Shown piece by piece: positions 17,029 to 26,771 of a stretch of DNA of 64,000 nucleotides (the first letter of the stretch is position 1; each line of letters opens with the position of its first letter). This DNA is from an uncultured Flavobacteriaceae bacterium (lineage in GTDB: Bacteria > Bacteroidota > Bacteroidia > Flavobacteriales > Flavobacteriaceae): the NCBI GenBank assembly GCA_913048115.1, contig CAJWVI010000005.1:1-64000 (forward strand). Reading direction: 5' to 3'. A program made the position numbers and the translations under genes. The notes beneath the pieces were generated by a model. The model was given only the letters and a program-made list of their open reading frames with translations, ran no database searches and was not told where the DNA came from.

Positions 17029-17717
17029 TGAAAGCAAAGTATATAGGTCTTTTTGCGGTTATTTTAATTTTCTCCATTTTGTTTATTCCTAAAATACATG
17101 ATCGTATTGTTAATAATACCATTGTAGATAGCAATAGAATGAGCAAGGCTAAAAGTCAAGATGCAGATGTAGTTGTTGACACATCAAAGGTATTATTGAC
17201 TTTGCAAGAGGTTCCTGCTTTTACTTTTGTAAATCAAGACAACAACACTATCACCAATGAATTTTATAAAGGAAAGGTATTTGTTGTAGAATTTTTCTTC
17301 TCTAGCTGCACCACGATCTGCCCTATTATGAATAGAAACATGTTGCAGGTGCAGGATGTATTTGCAGACCAAGAAAATTTTGCAATTGCTTCCTTCTCAA
17401 TAGATCCATTATATGACACTCCACAGGTGCTAAAAGCATATGCCAATCAATATGGAGTAAATCATCCGAACTGGAATTTTTTAACGGGTGATAAGACGAT
17501 CATTCATACACTTTCAAACGAGGGGTTTAAACTTTTTGCTGCAGAAGATGAAGATGAGATAGATGGTTTTTCTCATTCGGGATTATTTGCACTTATAGAT
17601 CAAAATGGAATGGTGCGTTCCAGAAAAGATAAACACGGCAATCCTTTATTTTATTACAACGGCCTTGAACAGGAGGGAATCGATATGTTGATAACCGATA
17701 TTAAAAAAATATTATAA
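17028..17717 (+). CDS. SCO1/SenC family copper chaperone
   Basis: SCO proteins deliver copper to the CuA site of oxidase subunit II and reduce its cysteines. The 229-aa protein has an N-terminal membrane anchor, the metal/thiol motif SSCTTICPIMN (Cys-x3-Cys) and the third ligand His in GFSHSGLFALID. The fold is thioredoxin-like. It overlaps its neighbours on both sides by one base (TAATG), so the preceding thioredoxin-like gene, SCO and the DUF420 gene are translationally coupled. Confidence 0.93.
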   Translation: MKAKYIGLFAVILIFSILFIPKIHDRIVNNTIVDSNRMSKAKSQDADVVVDTSKVLLTLQEVPAFTFVNQDNNTITNEFYKGKVFVVEFFFSSCTTICPIMNRNMLQVQDVFADQENFAIASFSIDPLYDTPQVLKAYANQYGVNHPNWNFLTGDKTIIHTLSNEGFKLFAAEDEDEIDGFSHSGLFALIDQNGMVRSRKDKHGNPLFYYNGLEQEGIDMLITDIKKIL

Positions 17718-18295
17718 TGGAAACACAAACAAAACAACCCAAGAGTAAATATACTTTATGGATATGGATTCTTTCCATAGTCATCCCAGTAGCGGTAGCA
17801 ATATTGTTTACTGTTAGAATTCCTGGTGTTGAACGCATGGGCTTTTTGCCTCCAATTTATGCGAGTGTTAACGCACTTACTGCGGCTGTCTTAATTATAG
17901 CGCTTTATCACATTAAACAAGGTAATAGAAACGCGCATGAAACCTTTATGAAATTAGCAATAGGGTTATCTGTTTTGTTTTTACTGATGTATGTTGTGTA
18001 CCATATGACTTCAGATTCAACAAAATTTGGCGATACAAATGCAGATGGATTAGTATCAGAGATAGAATCTCAAGCATTAGGGGCTATTAGATATGTTTAC
18101 TATTTGTTGTTAATTACCCATATTACACTATCGGTAACTGTTATTCCCTTTGTCTTAGTTACCTACGTAAGAGCTATTCGTGGCGACTTTAAAATGCATA
18201 AAAAAATAGCGAGAATTACATTCCCGTTGTGGTTATATGTTGCTGTTACAGGGGTTATTGTCTTTCTTATGATTTCACCATACTATCCTACTTGA
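17717..18295 (+). CDS. DUF420 / CtaM-like membrane protein
   Basis: A 192-aa protein with about five membrane helices. It has the DUF420 signature of conserved His and polar residues within helices (LPPIYASVNALTA, KQGNRNAHETFMKLA, MYVVYHMTSDST, HKKIARITFPLWLY). DUF420 includes CtaM, which is required for aa3-type oxidase maturation in Firmicutes; extending that role here is inference supported by the SCO gene immediately upstream. An acidic loop (GDTNADGLVSEIE) resembles a calcium-binding loop but may be coincidental. Confidence 0.85.
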   Translation: METQTKQPKSKYTLWIWILSIVIPVAVAILFTVRIPGVERMGFLPPIYASVNALTAAVLIIALYHIKQGNRNAHETFMKLAIGLSVLFLLMYVVYHMTSDSTKFGDTNADGLVSEIESQALGAIRYVYYLLLITHITLSVTVIPFVLVTYVRAIRGDFKMHKKIARITFPLWLYVAVTGVIVFLMISPYYPT

Positions 18296-18296
18296 T

Positions 18297-18509
18297 ATGA
18301 AAATAGGGCTGATATTTCTTTTACTACTTATATGTGTGCTTCCTGCAGAGGCGCAATGCGCTATGTGTCGTGCTGTGCTTGAAAGTGAGCAGAGTGGTAC
18401 AGCCGCCAAGGGTATAAATAACGGGATTATGTATTTAATGGTCTTTCCTTACCTTTTGGTAGGAACTGTAGCATACTTGGTTTACAGGAATCGCCAGAAA
18501 ACTACCTAG
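18297..18509 (+). CDS. Small secreted or membrane protein with CAMC motif
   Basis: A 70-aa protein starting one base after the DUF420 stop. It has a signal peptide ending about AEAQ, immediately followed by CAMCRAVLES, and a C-terminal membrane helix (about residues 44-63) with a basic tail. A Cys-x2-Cys at the mature N-terminus facing the periplasm could bind copper or act as a thiol pair. Position at the end of the SCO unit suggests a role in oxidase copper handling, but I do not recognise a named family. Confidence 0.75.
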   Translation: MKIGLIFLLLLICVLPAEAQCAMCRAVLESEQSGTAAKGINNGIMYLMVFPYLLVGTVAYLVYRNRQKTT

Positions 18510-18665
18510 TGGTCTTTTATTTTTTTTTAATGAGGGCGTAACAATTAGCGCTTTTTATAGTCTAATGTATATCTTATCTGCAATACAACTTTATAAAGTC
18601 TTAACAAGAATTTGACAGCCTAACAGTTTAAGGGGCTGTTACTTTGTAACTCAATAAAATACAAC

Positions 18666-19388
18666 ATGATTGAAATAAGCGATTTACACAAATCATATCA
18701 CATGGGTAGTAACTCGCTACATGTTTTAAAAGGGATTGACTTTTCTGTCAAAGAAGGTGAAATGGTTTCTATTATGGGTTCTTCAGGGTCAGGGAAGTCA
18801 ACTTTATTAAATATTTTAGGGATGTTAGATGAGGCAGATTTGGGCTCATATACACTTGACGGAAAACTCATTAAAAACCTAAACGAAAAAGTTGCAGCCA
18901 AATACAGAAATCAATTTTTAGGATTTATATTCCAATCATTTAATTTAATTAACTACAAAACAGCACTAGATAACGTTGCGATGCCGCTTTATTACCAGGG
19001 TGTAAAACGTGCAGAGCGCATGGAAAAAGCATATCATTATTTAGAGAAGGTTGGATTGGCAAATTGGGCAAGTCATTTACCAAGCGAGCTCTCTGGAGGT
19101 CAAAAACAACGCGTTGCAATTGCACGTGCACTAGCAAGTGACCCTAAGGTGCTCCTAGCTGATGAGCCTACAGGAGCCTTAGACACAAAAACATCTTGTG
19201 AGGTTATGGAGTTAATTCAGCAAATTAATGATGAAGGTAAAACCATACTTTTAGTTACTCATGAAGATGACATTGCACACATGACCAAGCGTATCGTGAG
19301 GCTTAAAGATGGATTGATTATAGATGACACCATAGTAACTCAAGTACGGGCAGATGAAGCCAGACGTAACGCTGAAGCGCATGTTTGA
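18666..19388 (+). CDS. ABC transporter ATP-binding protein, MacB/LolD type
   Basis: A 240-aa ATPase of the MacB/LolD/FtsE class. It has Walker A GSSGSGKST, the Q-loop (FIFQSFNLI), signature LSGGQKQRVAIARAL, Walker B VLLADEPTGALD and the switch His (LLVTHED). These ATPases power mechanotransmission-type transporters in which cargo moves in the periplasm. It overlaps the first permease by eight bases and starts a six-gene export block. A weak TACTTTG near 18641 could be a promoter box. Confidence 0.93.
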   Translation: MIEISDLHKSYHMGSNSLHVLKGIDFSVKEGEMVSIMGSSGSGKSTLLNILGMLDEADLGSYTLDGKLIKNLNEKVAAKYRNQFLGFIFQSFNLINYKTALDNVAMPLYYQGVKRAERMEKAYHYLEKVGLANWASHLPSELSGGQKQRVAIARALASDPKVLLADEPTGALDTKTSCEVMELIQQINDEGKTILLVTHEDDIAHMTKRIVRLKDGLIIDDTIVTQVRADEARRNAEAHV

Positions 19389-20625
19389 TATAGATCGTTG
19401 GCAAGAAATATTTGAAGCTATTGGTAAAAATAAGCTCCGCACTTTTTTAACAGGGCTATCTGTGGCATCTGGTATTTTTATTTTGGTTATTCTTCTGGGT
19501 TTTAGTAGTGGTATTCAAAAAGGTGTAAAAACCCAATTTGAGCAAGATGCTGTTAACCGGATCTCTATAAGAACTCGCGTCACAACCAAAGAATATAAGG
19601 GCTTAAACCCAGGGCGAAGAATACAACTGCATAATGATGATTTTTCTCAAATCAATAATGCATATGCAGATCAACTAGAATACAAAACGGCCATCTATAA
19701 TATGTGGTCAAGTCAAGTTACCTATAATGGAGAGACTGGAAATTACAGATTAGAGGGTGCCAATCCAGACCAACAATTTATTGAAAATGCCAGTCTTGTC
19801 TCTGGTCGTTTTTTAAGCCAAGATGATATGTCTGAAACCCGTAAGGTAGCAGTTATTGGTAATATTATTAAAGAAGACTTGTTTAAAGAGAAAAATCCTG
19901 TTGGTGAAATTATTTCCATATTTGGAGTTAACTTTAAAGTAATTGGGGTGTATACAGACCCAGGAGGGGCAAGAGAAGAAGGACGCGTTTTTGTGCCACT
20001 TCCAACTGCGCAAATTGCTTTTAATGGTGGTGATAGGGTTAGATCACTCGCTTACACAGTAAAGATGCATAATGATTTTGATCAGGCTGTAGCCCTTAGT
20101 ACCGCTCTTTCACAAAACATTAAACAAGACCTTAAATCAAAATATATTATTTCTCCTGATGACAGAAGCGCAGTGCGTGTAGATAACACCCTGGAAGAAG
20201 CCAAAAAGATTTATAGCCTTATTGATATTATACGTAATGTTTTTTGGTTTATTGGCATTGGAACTATTATTGCAGGTGTTGTAGGGGTTAGTAATATTAT
20301 GCTCATTATTGTAAAAGAGCGCACTAAAGAAATTGGAATCCGTAAAGCTATTGGAGCTTTGCCAAGTTCTATTATTGGATTGATTTTGCAAGAGTCAATT
20401 TTTATTACCTCCATTGCTGGATTTATTGGTCTTTTTCTTGGCGTTGGCTTGTTGCAGATTATAAGCCCAATGATCGATAATGATTTTATCAAATCTCCAC
20501 AAGTAGATTTTAACACAGCTATTACAACGGTATTTATTTTAATTTTTGCTGGGGCACTTGCAGGTTATTTCCCTGCAAGAAGGGCAGCCAATATCAAACC
20601 TATAGACGCATTAAGAGATGAGTAG
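19381..20625 (+). CDS. MacB-like ABC transporter permease (first copy)
   Basis: A 414-aa permease with the MacB layout: an N-terminal membrane helix, a periplasmic MacB_PCD domain (about residues 45-250) and three C-terminal FtsX helices, with the hallmark NIMLIIVKERTKEIGIRKAIGA. The ORF track begins at 19354, but ATG 19381 gives MFDIDRWQEI, which aligns with MFNKDRWNEI of the next gene and fits the ATGTTTGA overlap with the ATPase. It likely pairs with the second permease as a heterodimer. Confidence 0.92.
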   Translation: MFDIDRWQEIFEAIGKNKLRTFLTGLSVASGIFILVILLGFSSGIQKGVKTQFEQDAVNRISIRTRVTTKEYKGLNPGRRIQLHNDDFSQINNAYADQLEYKTAIYNMWSSQVTYNGETGNYRLEGANPDQQFIENASLVSGRFLSQDDMSETRKVAVIGNIIKEDLFKEKNPVGEIISIFGVNFKVIGVYTDPGGAREEGRVFVPLPTAQIAFNGGDRVRSLAYTVKMHNDFDQAVALSTALSQNIKQDLKSKYIISPDDRSAVRVDNTLEEAKKIYSLIDIIRNVFWFIGIGTIIAGVVGVSNIMLIIVKERTKEIGIRKAIGALPSSIIGLILQESIFITSIAGFIGLFLGVGLLQIISPMIDNDFIKSPQVDFNTAITTVFILIFAGALAGYFPARRAANIKPIDALRDE

Positions 20626-20667
20626 TTTTTTTGCTATTACATTTTAAGATCAATAAAAAATAAAACA

Positions 20668-21927
20668 ATGTTTAACAAAGATCGCTGGAACGAAATACTA
20701 GAGGCATTAAATGCTAATAGATTTAGAACGATGCTCACCGCATTTGGTGTGTTTTGGGGCATCTTTATTCTTGTTTTATTATTAGCATTAGTCACGGGGC
20801 TTAGAAATGGTGTAAGTAAAGATTTTGGAGACTTTGCCACCAACTCTATGTTTGTATGGGGGCAAGGAACTTCAAAGCCTTATAAAGGGTTGCCAAAAGG
20901 AAGACGCGTGCAATTTAAGATGATTGATGGTGAGATTCTAAAAGAAAAAATACCAGAATTGAAAATTGTCTCTCCAAGAAACCAATTGGGCGGTTATCAA
21001 GGTGCTAATAATGTTACAAGAAAAGAAAAAACAGGTGCTTTTAAAGTCTGTGGCGATTACCCAGAGTATATACTACAGCAACCTATGGATATTCTAGCGG
21101 GGCGTTTTATAAGCTATTCAGACATTAACGAAAAGCGCAAAGCTGTGGTTATAGGTAAAGGTGTTGTAGAGAGTTTGTTTGACCTTGGGGAAAACCCAAT
21201 AGGTGATTACATAAAGATTAATGGCGTCAATTTTCTGGTGGTTGGAACCTTTAAAGCCCCAAGTAGTGGAGGAGATAGTGAAGAGTTAGCTAATACTGTT
21301 TACGTGCCCTTTACTACTTTTAATCAAGTATTTAATAATGCAGATAATGTAATGTATTTTGCTATTACTGCGCAAGATAATTTAAGTATTACTACTTTAA
21401 AACCAAGGGTTTTAGAAATTATGCGGGAGCAGCGTACCATACATCCAGATGATCAAAGGGCTATAGGTAATCGTGACTTGGCAGAATCTTTCGAGAAGAT
21501 TACAGGTTTGTTTGATATTTTAAAATTTGTAGGATTTTTCGTGGGTGCCCTAGTGTTGTTATCTGGAGTTATTGGTATTAGTAATATCATGTTAATTGTA
21601 GTAAAAGAACGCACCAAAGAAATTGGTATTCGGCGCGCGTTGGGTGCAACCCCCTGGGATATTAGAGCACAGGTATTACAAGAATCATTAGTGCTTACAA
21701 TACTTTCGGGTATGGTAGGAGTTGCAGTATCTGCTGGTGGTATTTGGTTAATGAATTATGTACTAACATTAAGTGGCCCGGTAGAAAATTTTGCCAACCC
21801 TTCTGTAGACATTGGCGTGATTGGCATTGCTTTATTTATTTTAATAGTATCTGGAATTTTAGCGGGTTTAATTCCTGCTACCAGAGCCACACAGATGAAA
21901 CCCGTAGATGCATTACGGATAGATTAA
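20668..21927 (+). CDS. MacB-like ABC transporter permease (second copy)
   Basis: A 419-aa paralog of the preceding permease with the same domain order and the motif NIMLIVVKERTKEIGIRRALGA. The periplasmic domain has diverged more than the membrane helices. Two different permeases with one ATPase suggest a heterodimeric transporter. The 42-base gap from the first permease shows no terminator. Confidence 0.92.
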   Translation: MFNKDRWNEILEALNANRFRTMLTAFGVFWGIFILVLLLALVTGLRNGVSKDFGDFATNSMFVWGQGTSKPYKGLPKGRRVQFKMIDGEILKEKIPELKIVSPRNQLGGYQGANNVTRKEKTGAFKVCGDYPEYILQQPMDILAGRFISYSDINEKRKAVVIGKGVVESLFDLGENPIGDYIKINGVNFLVVGTFKAPSSGGDSEELANTVYVPFTTFNQVFNNADNVMYFAITAQDNLSITTLKPRVLEIMREQRTIHPDDQRAIGNRDLAESFEKITGLFDILKFVGFFVGALVLLSGVIGISNIMLIVVKERTKEIGIRRALGATPWDIRAQVLQESLVLTILSGMVGVAVSAGGIWLMNYVLTLSGPVENFANPSVDIGVIGIALFILIVSGILAGLIPATRATQMKPVDALRID

Positions 21928-22008
21928 TACTTTCTGAAATGTTATAATTTTAGAAACATTAAAAACAAACGTTTAACTAAAAAGCACCCTGTTATAAGGG
22001 CTATAGAA

Positions 22009-23169
22009 ATGAAAAGAACAGGAACTATCATCACATTACTTATCATAGTAATTGCATTTTCTGCAGGTATTTGGTACATCTATTCAAAAGATAAAACAAA
22101 TCCTGTAGTATATCAAACAGAAACAGCCAGTATTAAAACTATTGTAAAAAAGACAGTGGCTACAGGAAATATTGTTCCTAAAGAAGAGGTTCTAATTAAG
22201 CCTAATATTTCAGGAATTATCTATGAAATATTTGTTTTGGCTGGGGATGTTGTTCAAAGCGGTGATTTAATTGCCAAGGTAAAGGTAGTGCCAAACGTTA
22301 ATTCTTTAAACAGTGCTAAAAACAATATAAACAGTGCTAAAATACAAGTAGAAACAGCGCGGTTAGCACTAGAAAGCCAGAAGCGTATTTATATGCGTCA
22401 AAAAGATTTGTTTGACAAAGGAGTAACTTCTGCAAATGATTTTGATCAAGCTCAATTGAGCTATAGTCAAGCACAACAGCGATATAATCAAGAAAATGTA
22501 TTGCTTACAGGGGCAAAACAAACCTTTGATATTGTAAAAACAGGTACAGCAAGTGGCCTAGGTGCCGCAGCCAATACAGAGATTAGAGCTACCGTGTCGG
22601 GCATGGTACTTGATGTTCCTGTAAAGGTGGGTAACCAAGTAATAGAGTCTAACAACTTTAATGATGGTACAACTATAGCAACCCTTGCGAATGTTGAAAA
22701 AATGATTTTTGAAGGAAAAGTAGATGAGAGTGAAGTTGGAAAAATAACAGAAAACCTGCCGCTAGAAATTACAGTTGGTGCTATTGAAAATAAAAAGTTT
22801 AATGCCGTACTTGATTTTATTGCTCCTAAAGGAGTGAGTGAAAATGGCGCCATACAATTTGAAATAAAGGGTACCCTTAACAAGCAGGACAACACTTTTA
22901 TTCGTGCAGGACTAAGTGCAAACGCTTCTATTATTTTAGCAAAGGCCGAAGATGTATTAAGCATAAAAGAAGCCCTAGTTCAATATGATGTAAAAACAAA
23001 AAAGCCATTTGTAGAAGTAGCAACAAGTGAACAAAAATTTGAGCGTAGAGATATTAAACTTGGAGTTAGTGATGGTCTTTATGTAGAGATTTTAGGTGGC
23101 GTAACACCACAAGACAATATTAAGGTTTGGAATCAATTAAAACCAGCTCCTGGAGGCAATGCCTGGTAG
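22009..23169 (+). CDS. Periplasmic adaptor subunit (HlyD/MacA type), first copy
   Basis: A 386-aa membrane fusion protein. It has an N-terminal membrane anchor (about residues 7-25), a lipoyl/barrel-sandwich half (ATGNIVPKEEVLIKPNISG), a coiled-coil hairpin (about 95-165, rich in A, Q and K with the RQKDLFDKGVTSANDFDQA turn) and a beta-barrel. Such adaptors bridge an inner-membrane transporter to a TolC channel. It sits between the permeases and the TolC-type gene; a second adaptor follows TolC. Confidence 0.9.
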   Translation: MKRTGTIITLLIIVIAFSAGIWYIYSKDKTNPVVYQTETASIKTIVKKTVATGNIVPKEEVLIKPNISGIIYEIFVLAGDVVQSGDLIAKVKVVPNVNSLNSAKNNINSAKIQVETARLALESQKRIYMRQKDLFDKGVTSANDFDQAQLSYSQAQQRYNQENVLLTGAKQTFDIVKTGTASGLGAAANTEIRATVSGMVLDVPVKVGNQVIESNNFNDGTTIATLANVEKMIFEGKVDESEVGKITENLPLEITVGAIENKKFNAVLDFIAPKGVSENGAIQFEIKGTLNKQDNTFIRAGLSANASIILAKAEDVLSIKEALVQYDVKTKKPFVEVATSEQKFERRDIKLGVSDGLYVEILGGVTPQDNIKVWNQLKPAPGGNAW

Positions 23170-23245
23170 TAATTAATTTAATATTTTACAAATAGTGTAA
23201 CAATTTGATTAAGCTAAAGACTTACACAACAACTACAATCAACGT

Positions 23246-24691
23246 ATGAAAAAGTTAGGAATTTTATTTTTTGTCTTAACCATTGCTACTGCGGCAGATG
23301 CCCAGGTAAAGAAATGGACACTTGCACAGTGTGTGCAGTACGCCTTAGACAATAACATATCAGTAAAACAAAGTGAGCTAGACTTAGCAGCTACAGACAT
23401 TGATAAGATGACTGCTAGTGGGGCTTTTTTACCCTCATTAAACTTTAATACTAATACCTCAGAGAATACAGGGTTGAGTTTTAACCCGCTAACCAATAAT
23501 GCTCAAACCACAACATTTTTATCTGTTAATGGTTCTGTAAATGTTGGGTATACACTCTTTGATGGTTTAAGAAATTATAAAAGAGTGCAACGTGCAGCGT
23601 TATCGCAATTGTCAAGTCAGTACAGATTAGCAAAAATGAAGGATGATATTTCTTTGTTTGTTGCTAATGGGTATCTACAGGTTTTATTAAACAAAGCAAA
23701 TGCAGCGGCAGTTGTTGCCCAAAACCAAGTAACTAAACAGCAAATACAGCGCACCCAAAAGTTGGTGGATGCAGGGGTCTTACCTAGAGGTGATTTATTA
23801 GAAATTGATGCCACAAATGCAGGTGAGCAACAACGAATAGCGGTAGCAGAAAATGCAGTTAGAATCTCTTTAATTGGCCTAGCGCAATTATTACTAATAA
23901 AAGACTACGAAAACTTTGATGTTGTAGACGAGGACTACGAGGTGGTTAATAACACTGTTGGTTTAAAAACAGTAAGCGAAATCATAGCGGGTGCTAAAGA
24001 GTCTCGTTCTGAAGTTAAAATTGCAGCCCAAAACGTACGCATTTCACAAAAAGATGTACAAATAGCTAAAGGAGGAAACTGGCCAACTATAAGTGCATTC
24101 TTTGGTTATAATACACGATACACAGATGCAAGCAATTTCACTCAAGCACTAGATCCAAACAATCCTTTTATAACGCAGGAAATTGGTATTGTTGAACAAA
24201 CAGGGCAAACGGTTGTGGGGCAATTTCCTAACACGATAAGTAGCGAAGTAAGTGCAGATCCTTTCTTAGATCAAGCCTATGAAAATGACGGAATTAGTTA
24301 TGGCTTACAATTAAGTATTCCTGTATTTAATGCATTCTCGGTAAAAGCAAATGTAAGGCGAAGTAAGATTTCTCTAGAAAGAAGTAAACTTCAATTAGAG
24401 CAAGCAACACTAGATTTAGAGTCAAATGTATATCAAGCATATGTGGATGCAGAAGGTTCAAGAAAAGCCTATGAGGCGGCTCAAAAATCTGTAGCATCTC
24501 AAGAGTTAGCATTTCAATATGCAAATGATAGATATGACGCTGGGGCTACCAATGCCTTTGATTTTAGTCAATCTAAGTTGCGCTACGATACTGCTGTTGT
24601 AGAATTAAATAGGAGTAAGTACGATTATATTTTTAAAATCAAGGTGTTGGAGTTATACTTCGGTATTCCAGCCACCGAGTTAAAATTTTAA
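23246..24691 (+). CDS. TolC-family outer membrane efflux protein
   Basis: A 481-aa protein with a signal peptide (ending about ADAQ) and the duplicated TolC architecture: WTLAQCVQYALDNNISVKQ at the start of each-half coiled-coil pattern, long amphipathic helices (RTQKLVDAGVLPRGDLLEIDA) and a second set near the C-terminus (YANDRYDAGATNAFDFSQS). It would form the outer-membrane channel for the MacB-like exporter. The gene order places it between two adaptors. Confidence 0.92.
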   Translation: MKKLGILFFVLTIATAADAQVKKWTLAQCVQYALDNNISVKQSELDLAATDIDKMTASGAFLPSLNFNTNTSENTGLSFNPLTNNAQTTTFLSVNGSVNVGYTLFDGLRNYKRVQRAALSQLSSQYRLAKMKDDISLFVANGYLQVLLNKANAAAVVAQNQVTKQQIQRTQKLVDAGVLPRGDLLEIDATNAGEQQRIAVAENAVRISLIGLAQLLLIKDYENFDVVDEDYEVVNNTVGLKTVSEIIAGAKESRSEVKIAAQNVRISQKDVQIAKGGNWPTISAFFGYNTRYTDASNFTQALDPNNPFITQEIGIVEQTGQTVVGQFPNTISSEVSADPFLDQAYENDGISYGLQLSIPVFNAFSVKANVRRSKISLERSKLQLEQATLDLESNVYQAYVDAEGSRKAYEAAQKSVASQELAFQYANDRYDAGATNAFDFSQSKLRYDTAVVELNRSKYDYIFKIKVLELYFGIPATELKF

Positions 24692-24692
24692 T

Positions 24693-25976
24693 ATGAAGAA
24701 AAAAACACTTTTTTGGATTTTAGGTATTGTTGCACTTGTTGCAGTTGTTCTAGTTGGAGGTAAAAAGGCCGGCGTGTTTGGAGAAACCAAACGAGGCAAA
24801 GAGGTTGAGATAGCCAAGATCACGCCTATAGATATCATTGAAACTGTAGCCGCTACAGGAAAAATACAACCAGAGGTAGAAGTAGCTCTTTCTTCTGAGG
24901 TTTCTGGAGAAATTATATTGCTTCCTATCAAAGAGGGACAAGAGATTAAAAAAGGAGAACTGTTGGTGAAGATCAATCCAGATTTAATTCAAGCAGTAGT
25001 AAGTCAAAGTCAAGCAGGACTTCAAAATGTTAAGGCACAATTAGCACAAGCAGAAGCTTCGGCTAGAAATGCAAAAGCAAACTACGATAGAAATAAAACG
25101 CTGTTTGATAAAGGAGTTATCTCAAAATTAGATTGGGATCGTTCTATTGCAGAATATGAAGGTGCACAAGCTAATGTAAAATCTGCTTTCTATAGTGTAA
25201 AGAGCGCAGCCGCAAGTTTAAAGCAGTCTCGCGATAATTTATCTCGTACGGCTATCTATGCTCCTATGTCTGGAACTATTTCAAGATTGGCCGTTGAGCT
25301 GGGAGAACGTGTTGTTGGAACTGCACAGATGGCTGGAACAGAGATTGTTCGTGTAGCAGATCTTACGAACATGGAGGTTGAGGTAGATGTAAATGAAAAT
25401 GATATTGTAAAAGTAAATGTTGGTGATCAAACTATTGTTGAGGTAGATGCTTATTTAAAAAGAGAGTTTAGAGGTCAAGTAACAGAGATTGCTAATTCTG
25501 CCCTAACTGCCTTGTCTGCAGATCAAGTAACTAATTTTAAGGTAAAAGTTCGTATTTTGCCTGCATCATATGCAGACCTAACAGAGGGGAAACCAGAAAG
25601 TTATTCTCCATTTCGTCCAGGGATGACAGCAACAGTAGATATTATCACCAATACAAGGACTAATATTATTGGAGTTCCAATTAGCGCTGTTGTAATAAAA
25701 ACAGACACTACTTGCACCAAAGAAAAAGTCAAGAAAAATAAAATCACATCTGCTAAGCAGCAAAAGTATGAAGTGGTTTTTGTAAAAAATGGTTCAAAAG
25801 CTGGACTTCGTGTAATTAAAACTGGAATTCAAGACGATAGTAATATTGAGGTTCTTTCTGGATTAGTAGCTGGAGATGAGGTAATAACAGGGCCTTATAA
25901 TACAGTCACAAAATCTTTAAAATGCGATGATCTTATAGATCTTAAACAAGAGGAGTTAGAAGATATAGAAGAATAA
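24693..25976 (+). CDS. Periplasmic adaptor subunit (HlyD/MacA type), second copy
   Basis: A 427-aa membrane fusion protein starting one base after the TolC stop. It shows an N-terminal anchor, the lipoyl half (AATGKIQPEVEVALSSEVSG), a coiled coil with NYDRNKTLFDKGVISKLDWDR, and a C-terminal barrel and membrane-proximal region. It contains a Lys-rich loop and two Cys (DTTCTKEK, LKCDD) absent from the first adaptor. The stop overlaps the tsaB start (TAATG). Confidence 0.9.
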   Translation: MKKKTLFWILGIVALVAVVLVGGKKAGVFGETKRGKEVEIAKITPIDIIETVAATGKIQPEVEVALSSEVSGEIILLPIKEGQEIKKGELLVKINPDLIQAVVSQSQAGLQNVKAQLAQAEASARNAKANYDRNKTLFDKGVISKLDWDRSIAEYEGAQANVKSAFYSVKSAAASLKQSRDNLSRTAIYAPMSGTISRLAVELGERVVGTAQMAGTEIVRVADLTNMEVEVDVNENDIVKVNVGDQTIVEVDAYLKREFRGQVTEIANSALTALSADQVTNFKVKVRILPASYADLTEGKPESYSPFRPGMTATVDIITNTRTNIIGVPISAVVIKTDTTCTKEKVKKNKITSAKQQKYEVVFVKNGSKAGLRVIKTGIQDDSNIEVLSGLVAGDEVITGPYNTVTKSLKCDDLIDLKQEELEDIEE

Positions 25977-26644
25977 TGGCAACAATACTTTGCATAGAAA
26001 CAGCAACTAAAAATTGCTCTGTAGCGCTTTCGGTTCATGGAAGCGTTATTGCTTTAATGCAGGACAATCCTAAGAATGAGCCAGCGCAGCATTTTTCTCA
26101 TGCAGAAAAATTACAGCAGTACATAACACAGGTGCTTGCAGTAGCCAAGATCTCAAAAAACAAGCTCGATGCTGTTGCTGTTAGTAAAGGCCCTGGTTCT
26201 TACACGGGCTTAAGAATTGGAGTTTCTGCCGCAAAAGGTCTCTGTTATGCCCTAGATATTCCTTTAATTTCTATTTCAACCTTAGCATCATTGGCAAGAC
26301 AAGTTGATGGCACTCTGGTAGTCCCTATGCTAGATGCTAGAAGAATGGAAGTCTACTCTGCTGTTTTTTCTACCAAAATAAAACAAATAAGAGAAACGCA
26401 AGCTCAAATTATAACACAAGATTCTTTTGAAACATACCTTGCTGGTGCAGAGGTGACTTTTATTGGCGATGGTGTCAAAAAGTTTCAAGAGGTATGTACC
26501 CATCCAAATGCTACCTTTATAAATGATGCCTTACCATCTGCCTCTCAAATGGCAGGGGTTGCTAATACTAAATACAGTAAAAGCACTTTTGAAGATGTTG
26601 CTTATTTTGAGCCTTATTATTTAAAAGATTTTATTTCTCACTAA
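25976..26644 (+). CDS. tsaB: tRNA threonylcarbamoyladenosine biosynthesis protein TsaB
   Basis: TsaB is the non-catalytic partner of TsaD in forming t6A37 on ANN-decoding tRNAs. The 222-aa protein has the family start ILCIETATKNCSVAL and the conserved KGPGSYTGLRIGVSAAKG segment, then a degenerate ASKHA half. It is coupled by one base to the upstream adaptor gene, although the functions are unrelated, so it probably depends on that promoter or one inside it. Confidence 0.95.
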   Translation: MATILCIETATKNCSVALSVHGSVIALMQDNPKNEPAQHFSHAEKLQQYITQVLAVAKISKNKLDAVAVSKGPGSYTGLRIGVSAAKGLCYALDIPLISISTLASLARQVDGTLVVPMLDARRMEVYSAVFSTKIKQIRETQAQIITQDSFETYLAGAEVTFIGDGVKKFQEVCTHPNATFINDALPSASQMAGVANTKYSKSTFEDVAYFEPYYLKDFISH

Positions 26645-26771
26645 TTCATTGTATTGTTTGTTTTTTTGCGCTTTTTTCTCTGCGTTACTGCAATCAAAAC
26701 CCCGGTATTTATTTTAAAATGTCATCTTAGTTCTTGAGAACAATCAATTCAATTATATGTATTTTTAGCCT

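Noticed and set aside
22488-22964. 158-aa minus-strand ORF in the first adaptor gene
   Set aside because: Antisense to an intact membrane fusion protein, no signal of coding on that strand.
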